From NCBI GenBank assembly GCA_905221605.1, contig CAJNDS010000359.1, positions 113,655 through 140,728 of the forward strand: a stretch of 27,074 bases of DNA, read 5' to 3'. Source of the DNA: Symbiodinium natans. Its lineage: Eukaryota; Sar; Dinophyceae; Suessiales; Symbiodiniaceae. A program made the translations under genes and the position numbers. The notes beneath the pieces were generated by a model, which had not been told where the DNA came from, searched no databases, and saw only the letters and a program-made list of their open reading frames with translations. Below are positions 1 to 8,700 of the stretch, piece by piece. The number at the start of each line of letters is the position of its first letter. The first letter of the stretch is position 1.

Positions 1-818
1 TTGGCAGGGTTAAGCGTGAATATTGGTGATACGAGCGCCATGTGCAGAAGCACGTGTCTTCATACACCTGGTTGGTCCAAGCAAGAACTATTGCAAACAA
101 GCTCCATGCGAGACTCAACACAGGCCAAACAGTGTGACTCCGATGCCAACATTCGACACTGGCCCAGCGCTAGCGCAGTTGTGTATCTCCATTCCAAGTA
201 CCTATGCATTTCGCAGACTCAGGCTTCTCTGCTCGAAAGGATAGGTTGCGCTCATGCGCAGCAAGTGCAACCCGGCTGGGCCCTGAAAGACAACGGTGTG
301 CAATGTAAATGTGCATTGCATGCTGCTTTCTTGCAGAGGCATGTGCCTTTGCTTGAAAAGCGGTTTGCCTGTGCTTGTTCACTGAAACCTCAGAAACAAA
401 CAAAACAAACCTAATTCGGAATACGAGCTTTCGGAAGTTCTCTGTGCTTCTTCTTCTTCTTCGCGACAGGCGAGCAGACCCGCAAAACCCCTCTCTCAGC
501 ACCCAGCCCGGGTGGACGGTCCGTTCATGGTATATGGAGAAGATTTCAGGCAACCTGGGCCGCACCGCAACTTTCGTGTCTGGGAGGGTTTTGTCTGTGT
601 TTTGGGCTCTAGTCGGCTAGGGAGGCTTGAGGAACTTCGGGGTCCTTCGGGTGTTCGCCGGTTTCGACGGTTTCGGGCCTATGTTGCAGGGTGCAAGGGT
701 TTCTGCGAAGCGTGGTGGGCTGCCGAAAACAGGACAAGGCAGTCACAACGATTCAGACAACTGTATTTTGGACTCCTCCACACTGCAGAGCCTTGGAGAG
801 CTTCAGCCTCAAGAGCTT
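1..818. other. No supportable gene; short CTT microsatellite
   Basis: Several short open frames overlap here on both strands, but none has a convincing protein composition or a recognisable motif. The only clear structure is a CTT triplet run at 447-462. The segment lies downstream, on the minus strand, of the relict spliced leader at 913-933, so it could include the remains of a retroposed transcript. No poly-A/poly-T tail is visible to confirm that. Confidence 0.4.
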
Positions 819-912
819 CTACTGAAATGATTTGGCAACACTGCAGGGTGGCTTCTTGCAGGCAGGCTGCTTACGCTTGTTCAGCATGTTCCATGCCAAA
901 CACTTTGCTTTG

Positions 913-933
913 GTTGAGCCAACATGGCTACAC
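913..933 (-). other. Relict dinoflagellate spliced leader (DinoSL)
   Basis: Read on the minus strand, this stretch matches the conserved dinoflagellate trans-spliced leader at 17 of 21 positions. It matches 17 of 18 across the core GTAGCCATNTTGGCTCAA, with the one core mismatch at T to G. In dinoflagellates this leader is added to mRNA 5' ends. Genomic copies outside SL RNA genes are known as marks of processed mRNAs reinserted into the genome. Downstream on the same strand is a lysine-rich 22-codon open frame at 819-887 (ATG at 885-887, stop at 819-821); whether it was ever translated is unknown. No donor GT directly follows the leader, so this is unlikely to be an SL RNA gene. Confidence 0.6.
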
Positions 934-967
934 AGCTAGACCTGACATCCTGGCTTATGCCCATAAC

Positions 968-982
968 ATATATATATATATA
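968..982. repeat. (TA)n microsatellite
   Basis: A short pure AT-dinucleotide run of about 15 bp. It is a smaller relative of the runs flanking the inverted-repeat element at 15295-18039, but no element end abuts it. Confidence 0.8.
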
Positions 983-1656
983 TGTTTGTGCCAACGAAGC
1001 CGTTCATGAGAACCCGTTTGCATGACAATGGATTACGCTCCAAATCCCGTTGGACAGAACAGTCACCAGGCACCAATCAATTCCTACTGGCACTGTATGA
1101 AGCAGGATGTCACAAGAATCGACGCTCGAAGATGTTCGACAGGTGCACATCCAGAGCAACCTTTCCTCATATCAGCATCGGGGATGGCCGCAGGGCGGCT
1201 GCTTTGGGCCTTTGGGGCGTCGGGCGGTGTAGGTCCTGTAGGGCTTGGGAGCGCTGTGCAGCATGCGAGCCGCTCCTTTTGATGCCGTCGGTTCTCATGC
1301 AGGACGGCGGGGTCGCCAGGGTTGTCAAAGACATTAATGCAGTTCGAGATTCCTGCGGAACTGCCTGGAAACCTGAAACCAAGGCCGGTAACGGCCGAAC
1401 GCGGCTGCTTATCCGAGTATATAAACGGCCTGACCCGGATCAAAGGATATCTTCATTGGATGCGTCCCAAAACCCGATCATGTTGACTTATGTTGCTGAA
1501 TGTTGCTGATGCACAGGCCCGCAGAAGATAGGACAGCCGACAAGCGAAGTCTTCATGATTCACATGCGGCAAAGACGCTGCAAGGCCACACGATTTGCCT
1601 TCCATCTTCCGGATGCTTAGCACAGGGCTCTAGCAAAGGCAGCTATTGTCAGTGAT
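983..1656. other. No supportable gene
   Basis: Overlapping open frames on both strands (for example plus 982-1509 and minus 1084-1443) compete across this stretch, and neither shows a family motif or clear coding bias. No repeat structure was noticed. Confidence 0.35.
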
Positions 1657-1845
1657 TCAGGCACGCGGGTTTGCAAAGCAGATGCGTGAGAGGTGACTGA
1701 AGGAGGACCTTGAGAAATCATCCGTGTCATCTGAACCTTTCGGTGATGCACAAGCAGCACCCATCGAGGAGTCTTGCAAAGATCCCTCCTTCAGCCCTCG
1801 CAGTTTCTCGCAGAATGCTGAAGGTCCCTCGAGGGACTTCAACAT
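1657..1845 (-). CDS. Unrecognised coding-like fragment, 62 codons
   Basis: The minus-strand frame has a balanced, polar composition, with an acidic/serine patch SDDTDDFSRSSF near residues 38-49. This resembles true coding sequence more than the competing frames do. The ATG at the left end of the frame is not supported by any context, and the block could equally be an internal exon. No domain is recognised and no neighbour helps. It is best treated as a candidate exon or chance frame. Confidence 0.18.
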   Translation of the reverse strand: MLKSLEGPSAFCEKLRGLKEGSLQDSSMGAACASPKGSDDTDDFSRSSFSHLSRICFANPRA

Positions 1846-1884
1846 TCAATCCGTCGGGAGTGTCTGATTAGTAGCGGCAAAGTA

Positions 1885-2223
1885 GTGGCTGGTAACGTGG
1901 AGAACTTGAGAATCCGTGACTCAATCGGCACATTCCCACACACTCAACAAAGATGTTCAACAAGTTTTCTGCAAGTAGAGGTTGCCACATGTTGCCATGC
2001 TTTTGGCTGTGGCTTTGTCGATGCCATCAACTCAACGACTGCATCGAATCCCCCATATGATCGCGCAGATGCGTTCCGCAATCAGCGGGATGGCAAACAG
2101 CCAGCAATGCAGGCAGAGCAGCGCGTATACGACAATCAAACTTGGTACAGCAAGGTACGACACGGTATGGTGTTTAGCAAAAACCTGTTACAAAAAAGCT
2201 TAGCAGAGCAACCATGGAAGTAG
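1885..2223 (+). CDS. Unrecognised coding-like frame, about 112 codons
   Basis: An open plus-strand frame with no ATG at its left edge (it opens at a GTG), so it is an exon candidate rather than a complete gene. The second half, about residues 57-112, is rich in charged and amide residues (for example YDRADAFRNQRDGKQ) and reads like a soluble protein. No signal peptide, membrane span or family motif is visible. The overlapping 73-codon frame at 1982-2203 is less convincing. Confidence 0.2.
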   Translation: MAGNVENLRIRDSIGTFPHTQQRCSTSFLQVEVATCCHAFGCGFVDAINSTTASNPPYDRADAFRNQRDGKQPAMQAEQRVYDNQTWYSKVRHGMVFSKNLLQKSLAEQPWK

Positions 2224-2812
2224 TGGCGAATCTCGGCAATTGTCCAGGGGCACGCTGCCGCTATCTGTTCAAGACAACTAAGACAACAGCAGCAGGCTAC
2301 GCCGCGGCTCCGCCACGCACTCTGGCTTGCAGCTTACATGATCGCACACTGATCTGTGCAGCGATCGGTACAGCGGTCGAGGCTGTCGGAGCAGCGGTCG
2401 CCTCCACCACCGCGACGCCTGGCCAACTTTCAGGCAGGACGTCGGCATAACTGTGGGCCGCTAGTAATAAGCGAAAAACCACAGAGATTAATTTTGCGAT
2501 GTCGTTTCTGGGTCTGTGTGTAGCTGCGTGTGGGTCCAGATCTGGGAGAAGACTATGGCGACTGCAGGCTACCCACCGCTGCCCTCAAGAGCAACACGTG
2601 AACCCTACGTGATCGCACACCACCGCCTTTGCTGCTCCACTTCGAAGGGTTGCATGCCCCGGTTCTGCCAGAGTAGCTGCAAGAGCAGCAGTGAACGGAT
2701 TCAAGGGTGCGCTTGGGCATTTAGGCGAGAAGACAGAACGGACATGAACAGACACAACACAGAAGGCTTCCTGCGGGTGCTCCTCGTCGGATGAGTCGAC
2801 GACCTCTGAGGG
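2224..2812. other. No supportable gene
   Basis: Competing short frames occur on both strands without motif or compositional support. No repeats, RNA genes or regulatory signals were noticed. Confidence 0.35.
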
Positions 2813-3277
2813 ATGCTGACAGTGCGGTGGATTGGTGCTTGGGGCCTTTTGCTCTGCAGCTGGATCGGACCAATGTTTGAAAAGCTCACTGAGTACACTC
2901 TGTCTGCTCGCATTCGCACCATGTCCAGCAGCCTAGTGTCACTCTTGAATGCTGTTGAAGCCTCGCCAGAGCGGTTGTCCCAAACTTCAGACCGTCGGGA
3001 TGGCTTGTACCTCGGCACCGAGTGCTCCGACCTTCCTCTACCCTTCGTCCCATGCACTATCAGTGTCTGTCTGCCGACTTTGGGGCGGCGTGTTGAATTG
3101 CTGGGAACTGTCCCCGCCACCATCCTGCTTGCTCCCGGAAAGTTTTTCCAGGCAGTTCTCCTTCATAAAGAGCCTCAGCATATATTAGGGTTGCCTGCTC
3201 CTGGAAAGATTTTCCAGGCAGTAAACAACACCATACATGAAGCACGATGGGTTCTGAGGGGCTTGGGTCCCCTCTGA
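2813..3277 (+). CDS. Unrecognised 154-codon open frame with hydrophobic N-terminus
   Basis: ATG at 2813 opens one of the longer non-repetitive frames in the window. Residues 6-21 (WIGAWGLLLCSWIGPM) are hydrophobic and could be a signal anchor. Residues 24-60 are helix-like and polar. The C-terminal third is compromised because it runs across a duplicated palindromic DNA motif (3131-3156 and 3197-3222) that yields the repeated peptide APGKIFQAV/APGKFFQAV. A minus-strand frame of 140 codons overlaps at 2701-3123 and is arginine/serine-rich. No family is recognised, and the frame may be fortuitous. Confidence 0.22.
   Translation: MLTVRWIGAWGLLLCSWIGPMFEKLTEYTLSARIRTMSSSLVSLLNAVEASPERLSQTSDRRDGLYLGTECSDLPLPFVPCTISVCLPTLGRRVELLGTVPATILLAPGKFFQAVLLHKEPQHILGLPAPGKIFQAVNNTIHEARWVLRGLGPL
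3131..3222. repeat. Duplicated palindromic 26-bp motif
   Basis: Two near-identical 26-bp copies lie at 3131-3156 and 3197-3222, 66 bp apart. Each contains the imperfect palindrome CTGGAAAGATTTTCCAG (second copy), with 7-bp arms CTGGAAA/TTTCCAG; the first copy differs by C to T and T to A changes. The pair could be two binding sites or a small duplicated repeat. Confidence 0.7.
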
Positions 3278-3284
3278 CGGTTTC

Positions 3285-3420
3285 GTTGGCTGTTGGCTGG
3301 TGGCTGTTGGCTGTTGGCTGTTGACTGTTGCTGTTGACTGTTGCTGGTGCCTTTGCTGGTGCTGTTGCTGTTGCGGTTGCCGATGCCGTTGCTGTTGGTG
3401 GTGTCGGCGCTGTTGTCGTT
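3285..3420. repeat. GCTGTT/GTTGCTG minisatellite
   Basis: About 135 bp of slightly degenerate GCTGTTG-type units, shifting between hexamer GGCTGTT and trinucleotide GTTGCT phases. Translated on the minus strand it gives glutamine-rich frames, and on the plus strand cysteine/tryptophan-rich ones. These are by-products of the repeat rather than evidence for a gene. Confidence 0.85.
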
Positions 3421-4544
3421 GTAACCCACTCCTCAGAGAAAGCAAAACGACCCTATCCCTAAGCGTCTGTCTGCTTTGGGGCGGGGCCGGCTGTGGGCGT
3501 CAGCCCGAGATCACATATGAAAGCACGGCAGACAGCTTGCCAGCTTCCGTGGAACATATCCGGCACATCCCTACTGCGTTCCCTCCGTTCTCTGCGTGCC
3601 CACACTGGACAAGAAGTGTCTCGCATCGGGGCCGCGGCGAAACCACCGGCTTCGGCGGGGCCGGGGCTGTAGACCTGTGCGAAAAGAAGATATGCACAAC
3701 ATGGTTGGAGACCACTGCAGCGAGAAAAGGGACCCGACGGAGTTTCTGGGTCATAGTGCAGCGTCGAACTCTCGTCGCTGATGGTGACGTGTTTCCTGGA
3801 CGTTCGGAAGTGTGATTCTCAAGCTGGCTAAATTCGCGATCTGGGGAGCACAGGCAAGCCACCCACGAACTCACAAAGCGCACCTGCCGCTGGCACCGCT
3901 GGACTTCCTTGCAAGTCCATGGAGTCATACGTGCGTAGTCTGTGCTTAAAACGTGCCGTCGAGGTGGAACTTAGCTGGCAGGAATTTGCAGAATCCGGGC
4001 GTTTCAGGGCGGCCAACTGGCAGAACTAACGCCACTTCCCTGCCGCAACACTGATTGCGGCACAGCGCTGAGCTCACCTGGACATTGGCCGATCGCCATC
4101 CTCGCCGCCCAAACTCGAACTGCCACTCACCTCCGGTTCTCGGAAATCGGCCCCCACATCACAGTTCACACCACAGTTCAAGTTTAACATGGGCGAGCTG
4201 CCGGTCATGACTTTGGTCTTAAGATTTGGGCTTGCAGCCTGCTTGCAATGTAACATACTTGAATAAATGCTGCTGCTTTAAGATTCGACACTATGTCCGG
4301 TCAATCTCATTTATGAGCCCAAAGCATGTCAACATGGAGCCCAGACCCACCATCCAGCACTTCTTGCCAAGCACTCCCACTTCGGAAGCAGCTCCCAAGT
4401 TTCCAAGAAACCTCCTTCATGTGCTGTTTCGAACCTGCTTTTGCGCTGAAAGCTGGTGAGCCACCGACGGTACGAACGCTGAACCTAATTTCAGCTATAC
4501 TCAGTTCACTTCAAGCATCAAACCCTGAACCGAAAAAATCTCCG
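3421..4544. other. No supportable gene
   Basis: About 1.1 kb in which plus frames (3300-3815) and minus frames (3500-3928) overlap, neither clearly coding. The sequence becomes more AT-rich towards the right, approaching the decayed gene at 4577-5396. No repeat or RNA gene was noticed. Confidence 0.3.
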
Positions 4545-4637
4545 AGATGCCCCTTTTTGGAGTTATAATTCGAGTCTCAGATGCTCTTCGTGCTCCCCTT
4601 TTTTAAGAGTTTTGTAATTCGAGTCTCAGATGCTCTT
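4545..4637. repeat. Tandem duplication, about 47-49-bp unit, two copies
   Basis: Both copies end in the identical core TAATTCGAGTCTCAGATGCT followed by CTT (4566-4588 and 4615-4637). Each core is preceded by a related C4-T5/6 tract plus GAGTT. The spacing of 49 bp makes this a local tandem duplication at the 3' end of the minus-strand decayed gene. Confidence 0.85.
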
Positions 4638-5396
4638 GGGAGCGCATTTGGCCCTGCCTGACTCGGAACTTCGGCCTCGCCCTGGCGTTGGAGTTTCCAA
4701 AGGGCACTGCAAAACTCTTGCAATTTAACTGAACTAGTTGTAACTAGTTGTTGAGTGGAGACCAATTCCATTTTCGAACCATGCACCACCCCCCTAGCAC
4801 CCAAAAGCACTTTGTCAACATCCGGTTTGGGCTTCTCGGGTTCGGGTTGCAGTTCTGGTGGTTCCTCTTCATCAAACAATGTATTTAGGAAATTGCTCGT
4901 TTAATCGTTTGCGTATTCCCTTTGCTGTTTCTTGTATTCGGCACATTCTGCTTGCAATTTGTCGTTGAGTTTGGCTTCTTTCCTGAAATTATCTAATTTC
5001 ATTAAATCGCCCTTCATCAGTACACTTCTTTCCGAGTTCGGATGTAACGCATAATGAACATGGGCATCCCAGTTTTCGTGTCTTATTCTGTGTCCGCATT
5101 CTTCGCATAGTTAGTTTCCCTTTGCTCTCTCCTCTCTTCTCGCTTGGCGATATTCTGTCTGATTTTGCTTGTCAGACTTTACAATTACTGCAAGCCGTAA
5201 ACCCGTCAAGCTCTTCAACATCCTGTCATGCACAGCACGATTTACACATTCTCTTCTCCATCTTATGACAGCAAAAGGTCTAGTCTTTAGACACAGTTAG
5301 ACTGAACGAACCTTCTAACATTTTACTTAATAATATTAGAACATTAAAAGGGGCATCGGCCAACAAAGGAAGCAATGGGCGGGTAACACCTCCAAA
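4577..5396 (-). pseudogene. Decayed cysteine-rich gene, AT-rich island, family unknown
   Basis: On the minus strand, coding-like sequence runs for about 820 bp but is interrupted. One frame, open from 5396, is broken by TAG (5280-5282), TGA (5226-5228) and TGA (5172-5174). It carries cysteine pairs CCHK, MCKSCC and ACSNCK, a zinc-binding pattern. Near 5170-5230 the signal shifts by one frame. The new frame has TAA at 5111-5113, LCEECGHR, a charged helical stretch (LNDKLQAECAEYKKQQREYA), TAA at 4901-4903, then an acidic/proline segment from an ATG at 4877-4879 (MFDEEEPPELQPEPEKPKP) to a stop at 4577. The stops are one base from sense codons, as in a neutral relic. Lower GC than the flanks suggests a different origin. 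A transposon or integrated-virus source is speculation. Zinc-knuckle or zinc-ribbon is the only structural inference. Confidence 0.5.
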
Positions 5397-5593
5397 CTAA
5401 TTAACCATTACCAAGTTCTGACGGTATGCACATGGTGTGGTCTATCAAGTGCTGAATGCTGACCTTTCTATGAGGTGGTCTGTGGAATGCACGAGTCCAT
5501 CTGAAAGCATTCAACGAGCCAGTAAATGCGTCAAGTGCAGTGCACATTGCCACATGGTTGCTCAGGCAGGTCAGCCTGCCTTAATCCTAAACC
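5397..5593. other. No supportable gene
   Basis: AT-leaning spacer between the decayed cysteine-rich gene and a G/T-rich stretch. Nothing recognisable. Confidence 0.3.
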
Positions 5594-5833
5594 TTGTTCC
5601 TATTATCGGTTTATCATATTAAGAAGGCCATTTCCATTTTCTGCGGTAAGGGGTTTCGGGTTGCTACTATCGGGGCTTCTATCGGGTGGGGCATGCTATG
5701 GGTTCTGGTTTGCTATTCTCTGTGGGGGTACGCGTGGTTCCATTGCATGGGTTCTTCAATTGGGTTTTGTGCTGGGGTCTTTCGGTGGAGTTTGCTTACG
5801 TTGAGGTATAGGTTGATATGGTTTGGGTGCTAG
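5594..5833 (+). CDS. Weak hydrophobic open frame, 79 codons
   Basis: ATG at 5594 (inside CCTTGTTCC...) opens a frame whose product would be almost entirely hydrophobic and aromatic, with one or two membrane-span-like runs (for example ATIGASIGWGMLWVLVCYSL). The DNA is strongly G/T-rich on the plus strand, which produces such residues in any frame. An overlapping frame at 5526-5804 is equally hydrophobic. The frame may therefore be a composition artefact. Confidence 0.12.
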   Translation: MFLLSVYHIKKAISIFCGKGFRVATIGASIGWGMLWVLVCYSLWGYAWFHCMGSSIGFCAGVFRWSLLTLRYRLIWFGC

Positions 5834-6048
5834 GGGGTGGTGCATGGTTAGAAAGCGGAGATGGTCTCCACTAACTCAATTATCGCAACTCTCCACCTCG
5901 CCCAATTTCTGCTCACAAGGTCATTCCCCGAGCTGATTTCTCCGAGCATTGGCTTATTGGCACAATCCCCGAGTCTACACGAAATACCTCCACGGTGGCA
6001 ATTTGCAATGTCCGGAGCATTCATACTCGATGGAACCGCAACTGAGGG
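5834..6048. other. No supportable gene
   Basis: Short spacer with only small competing frames. Confidence 0.3.
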
Positions 6049-6558
6049 TTGAGGCTGGGAGTTTGGGGCTTCCAGGCTCACCAATATCGAGGCAAAAAAA
6101 CTGCATGTGTAGCTTCAAGCAGGAAAGCTCTCCGACGAGCGTATGAAAGCAGCGCCCCAGGCTTTGAATCTTTGGATCTTGACCGTCTAGGCGAGTGCAA
6201 ATTTAAGAACGCTGTTGCCAGCATTTTGCGGGGGCACGTCCTGGAGTCGTGGCAAGGCCTAACAGGGCCTAACAGCTCCAAACTTCGCCACCAATGCATG
6301 CCCCACCAAACCCTCGACCCTAAAGATGCTGAACTCCCCCACGCTTCTGCAGAATTCTTGAAGTCCGCACCTCGACATTCAGGTCCACCGGACTCTGAGC
6401 CAGCGTCGGCCGGCGAGCCATGGGCCGAAGTGTCAGACCCCAAGACTTCAAGAACACGGATCCGCTCTCCTCCAATGTTCATGCTCCTGGCGTTTTGGAA
6501 ATTTTGGCTTTCCAGTGGCTGGGCTTGTGAATGCAGAGAGACACTCTGCGTTCTGTAG
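6049..6558 (+). CDS. Unrecognised open frame, about 169 codons, no ATG at left edge
   Basis: The plus-strand frame opens at a TTG and has no early ATG, so it is an exon candidate. Residues about 20-60 (SSRKALRRAYESSAPGFESL and onwards) read as a soluble charged region, and residues 100-140 are proline/serine/alanine-rich. The end, MFMLLAFWKFWLSSGW, would be a hydrophobic helix. A 10-bp direct duplication (GGGCCTAACA at about 6255-6275) lies inside it. A 134-codon minus-strand frame overlaps at 6078-6482. No family is recognised. Confidence 0.2.
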   Translation: MRLGVWGFQAHQYRGKKTACVASSRKALRRAYESSAPGFESLDLDRLGECKFKNAVASILRGHVLESWQGLTGPNSSKLRHQCMPHQTLDPKDAELPHASAEFLKSAPRHSGPPDSEPASAGEPWAEVSDPKTSRTRIRSPPMFMLLAFWKFWLSSGWACECRETLCVL

Positions 6559-7950
6559 TTTCTGAAACAGATCTATTCATTTGGCTGCCAGGCAATCAAA
6601 AACATGCGTCGTGTGGCCAGCAACACCATTCCGTCCAACTCAGAACTTCATAGAGGCCATGCTTCTGTCGAGAGCCCATTCTCTCCGTGGCATATGAAGT
6701 CCTCGCACTGATATGAAACGGTGACGTGACAAGATGGACAACCGTCGATTTTGCATCTCCCGAGGAGCATGGTGCAGCGTCATCGACGGAGAAAGTCCTT
6801 GGGCCCCACATGATACTTTTCTGAAAATCGCCAGGGCTGGGTGCTTCCTGGCATTCATCGTAATCAAGGCGCTAGGTGTCAACATCATGCCCGAGCACAT
6901 GGCGGACCCCAAGGAGTCAATCACACTGCGTTCCAGAAAATGCATATCTAGGGCTTGCGTCAACCCGGGCTTTGCCCAAGAGACAAGCTGACCGCCTGCT
7001 GTAAACCTGACACACGCGTCCTGCAAGCTTCACAGCCGTGGGTGTGGTTGTGGTGCAACATGTAGCTGCGACAACTCTCAATATTCAAACTGGAATTGCG
7101 AGGTCCCATCGGCTTTTCTAGGAGTTGCGAAGCAAAACGCAAGAACGTTTTCGTACCGGGAGGGGTTGCAGCGAGGTCCAGGCGAATGGAACGGGGATAG
7201 CATTCGTGGGAAGCGCAGTGGGGAGCGACTGTATATACACATAAGCATACATCCATTGTCGATTGTATAGTTGCAAGATACGCAAATATGAGCAGCGAGC
7301 TCGTGGCCACGTGGTCAGGTTTGTCTGCAGACCGGCACAGGCGGAGTGAAACCAGACGTGGGATGAGCATCAGCTTCGATGGCCCCGAGACCCTCAGTGC
7401 ACCCCCGCTTCTGGCCCCTAAGGCCGCAAACCCCAAAAACCGCAAACCAGGCTGTGAACGGGAAAGTCCCCGTCACAAGCTTGGGGATTTCGGGCTTAGA
7501 TTTCATTAGGCTCGGGCTTATGGCCTGCACTCCTTTGAATCCTACACAGGGATTGTGTGGGCGTTTTGCTGCACCGTTTTGCTGCACTAGGATTGTGTGT
7601 GTGGGCGTTTTGCTGCACTGACTCAGCAACTCAACTGGCCCAGTCAGTCGCCATCTCCGAACGCTGAGCCTTATAGCTAAATGGCTGCGACGGTCTCTTG
7701 ACGGAAATCGGGGCGCCTTTCCTCGCCCTGTGCCCATCACTCACATCGCAGAGGCAATTGACACGCCTGCGAGAGTGATGCATTTGCTCAGCCCTCAGTG
7801 CCCAACATGCAAGATATTGCAGGACCATGCAAGCTTCCACCACAACACAACGCACAATGAGCACGCTTGAACATCGTGTCCGACATGCCAACCCGCTTAG
7901 TAGCCCAAGAACCATATATCCATGAGGGTGCCCTTTTCGAGGCTGGTTTC
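6559..7950. other. Ambiguous region with opposing open frames, no gene assigned
   Basis: Open frames oppose each other throughout: plus 6734-6991 against minus 6640-7026, then minus 6960-7445, plus 7288-7509 and minus 7315-7740. The 128-codon minus frame at 6640-7026 and the 85-codon plus frame at 6734-6991 are both moderately protein-like, and I cannot choose between them. Near 7555-7620 the phrase GGGCGTTTTGCTGCAC appears twice, forming a short imperfect duplication. Confidence 0.3.
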
Positions 7951-7959
7951 TTCTAGATT

Positions 7960-8217
7960 CTAGCAAAGGGTTCCACTTGGCTGCCTAAATCTAGAAGCCT
8001 TCGCACGTGTGCCCCGGTCCACAAATTGGGCCAACGGACCAACCAACAAAATGAAAGCCGCCCAGCCTCTCTCTTCTGGCAGAGGCATAGGCTCTCCCAT
8101 GCCAGCCACATCCCAAAACTCCTCTGGCAGAGTAAGGCCGGGCTGCCGCAATGCTGCGCTTTGAATCTCTGTAGGCCTGAGCCATCCTGGGCCTGTGTGC
8201 TCCCAGGCGCTGTGATG
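7960..8217 (-). CDS. Candidate exon, unrecognised protein (LPEEFWDVAGMGEP block)
   Basis: The minus-strand frame is open from just after a TGA (8218-8220) to a TAG at 7960. It contains a convincing protein-like run, LTLPEEFWDVAGMGEPMPLP, followed by a short hydrophobic segment AAFILLVGPLAQFVD. There is no natural start codon at the upstream edge. An acceptor-like CAG occurs in the frame's upstream part, and a GT donor-like site (CACGTGCGAAGG) lies near the right place to leave the exon. Together with the block at 8317-8700 it may belong to one multi-exon minus-strand gene. No family is recognised. The other two minus-strand frames here (7953-8270 and 7991-8368) are less protein-like. Confidence 0.28.
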   Translation of the reverse strand, partial: HHSAWEHTGPGWLRPTEIQSAALRQPGLTLPEEFWDVAGMGEPMPLPEERGWAAFILLVGPLAQFVDRGTRAKASRFRQPSGTLC

Positions 8218-8316
8218 TCAATGCTCTGCGGGCTTCGAGGCCAAGGCACGGTGCAAAGGATATCGGGCACCGAAAACTAGAAGCCCGAACGGGACCTGCA
8301 AAGCCATAAGTTGCCA

Positions 8317-8700
8317 CTAGGTACCAATACAAGTAGTTCTCAGCCTGGAATCCCGACCCTCTGACCAAGTGTCCTCATCCTCATCAACATCCTGCACGGT
8401 CACAGTCTGGCCTACTGTGTTTATAGAGCCTGGCACATCTGGCATATGTGTCAGGTAGGCTTGGCCCGAGCATTTTCGCTGGATGGGATTCAAGTTCGGA
8501 TGCACAATGCTGTACCTCGCCCTCAAAGCAGTACCTCGACAATGCTCACAATGTTCCCGAACGTTCCTAACTGGATTGGAACCCCAGCCCTCCTGGAAGT
8601 CTTCTTCCTCGAATTCCAATGCAGCCTCACAGGCTGTCTCTGCTTGGAGCTTTGTTTGGCACTGAGGCCCCGACTCAGAGCGCGGCAGCTCTTCTACCAT
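8317..8700 (-). CDS. Candidate exon with acidic patches, unrecognised
   Basis: ATG at 8700 opens a 127-codon minus-strand frame. It has acidic runs (ALEFEEEDFQEGW about residues 27-39 and VQDVDEDEDTWSEG near 101-114), a CEHC pair in between, and otherwise balanced composition, more like a real protein than the opposing plus frame at 8446-8865. The reading after DTWSEG deteriorates, and a GT-containing donor-like site (GAGGGTCGGG) sits there, so the exon may end near 8355. It lies directly upstream of the 7960-8217 block on the same strand, which suggests one interrupted gene. Function unknown. Confidence 0.28.
   Translation of the reverse strand: MVEELPRSESGPQCQTKLQAETACEAALEFEEEDFQEGWGSNPVRNVREHCEHCRGTALRARYSIVHPNLNPIQRKCSGQAYLTHMPDVPGSINTVGQTVTVQDVDEDEDTWSEGRDSRLRTTCIGT

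Noticed and set aside
3285-3420. Polyglutamine-encoding gene on the minus strand
   Set aside because: Glutamine-rich text arises from the GCTGTT repeat in more than one frame, and no non-repetitive flanking protein text supports a gene.
5594-5833. Confident membrane protein gene
   Set aside because: G/T-rich DNA makes hydrophobic, tryptophan- and glycine-rich text in more than one frame here; retained only as a low-confidence entry.
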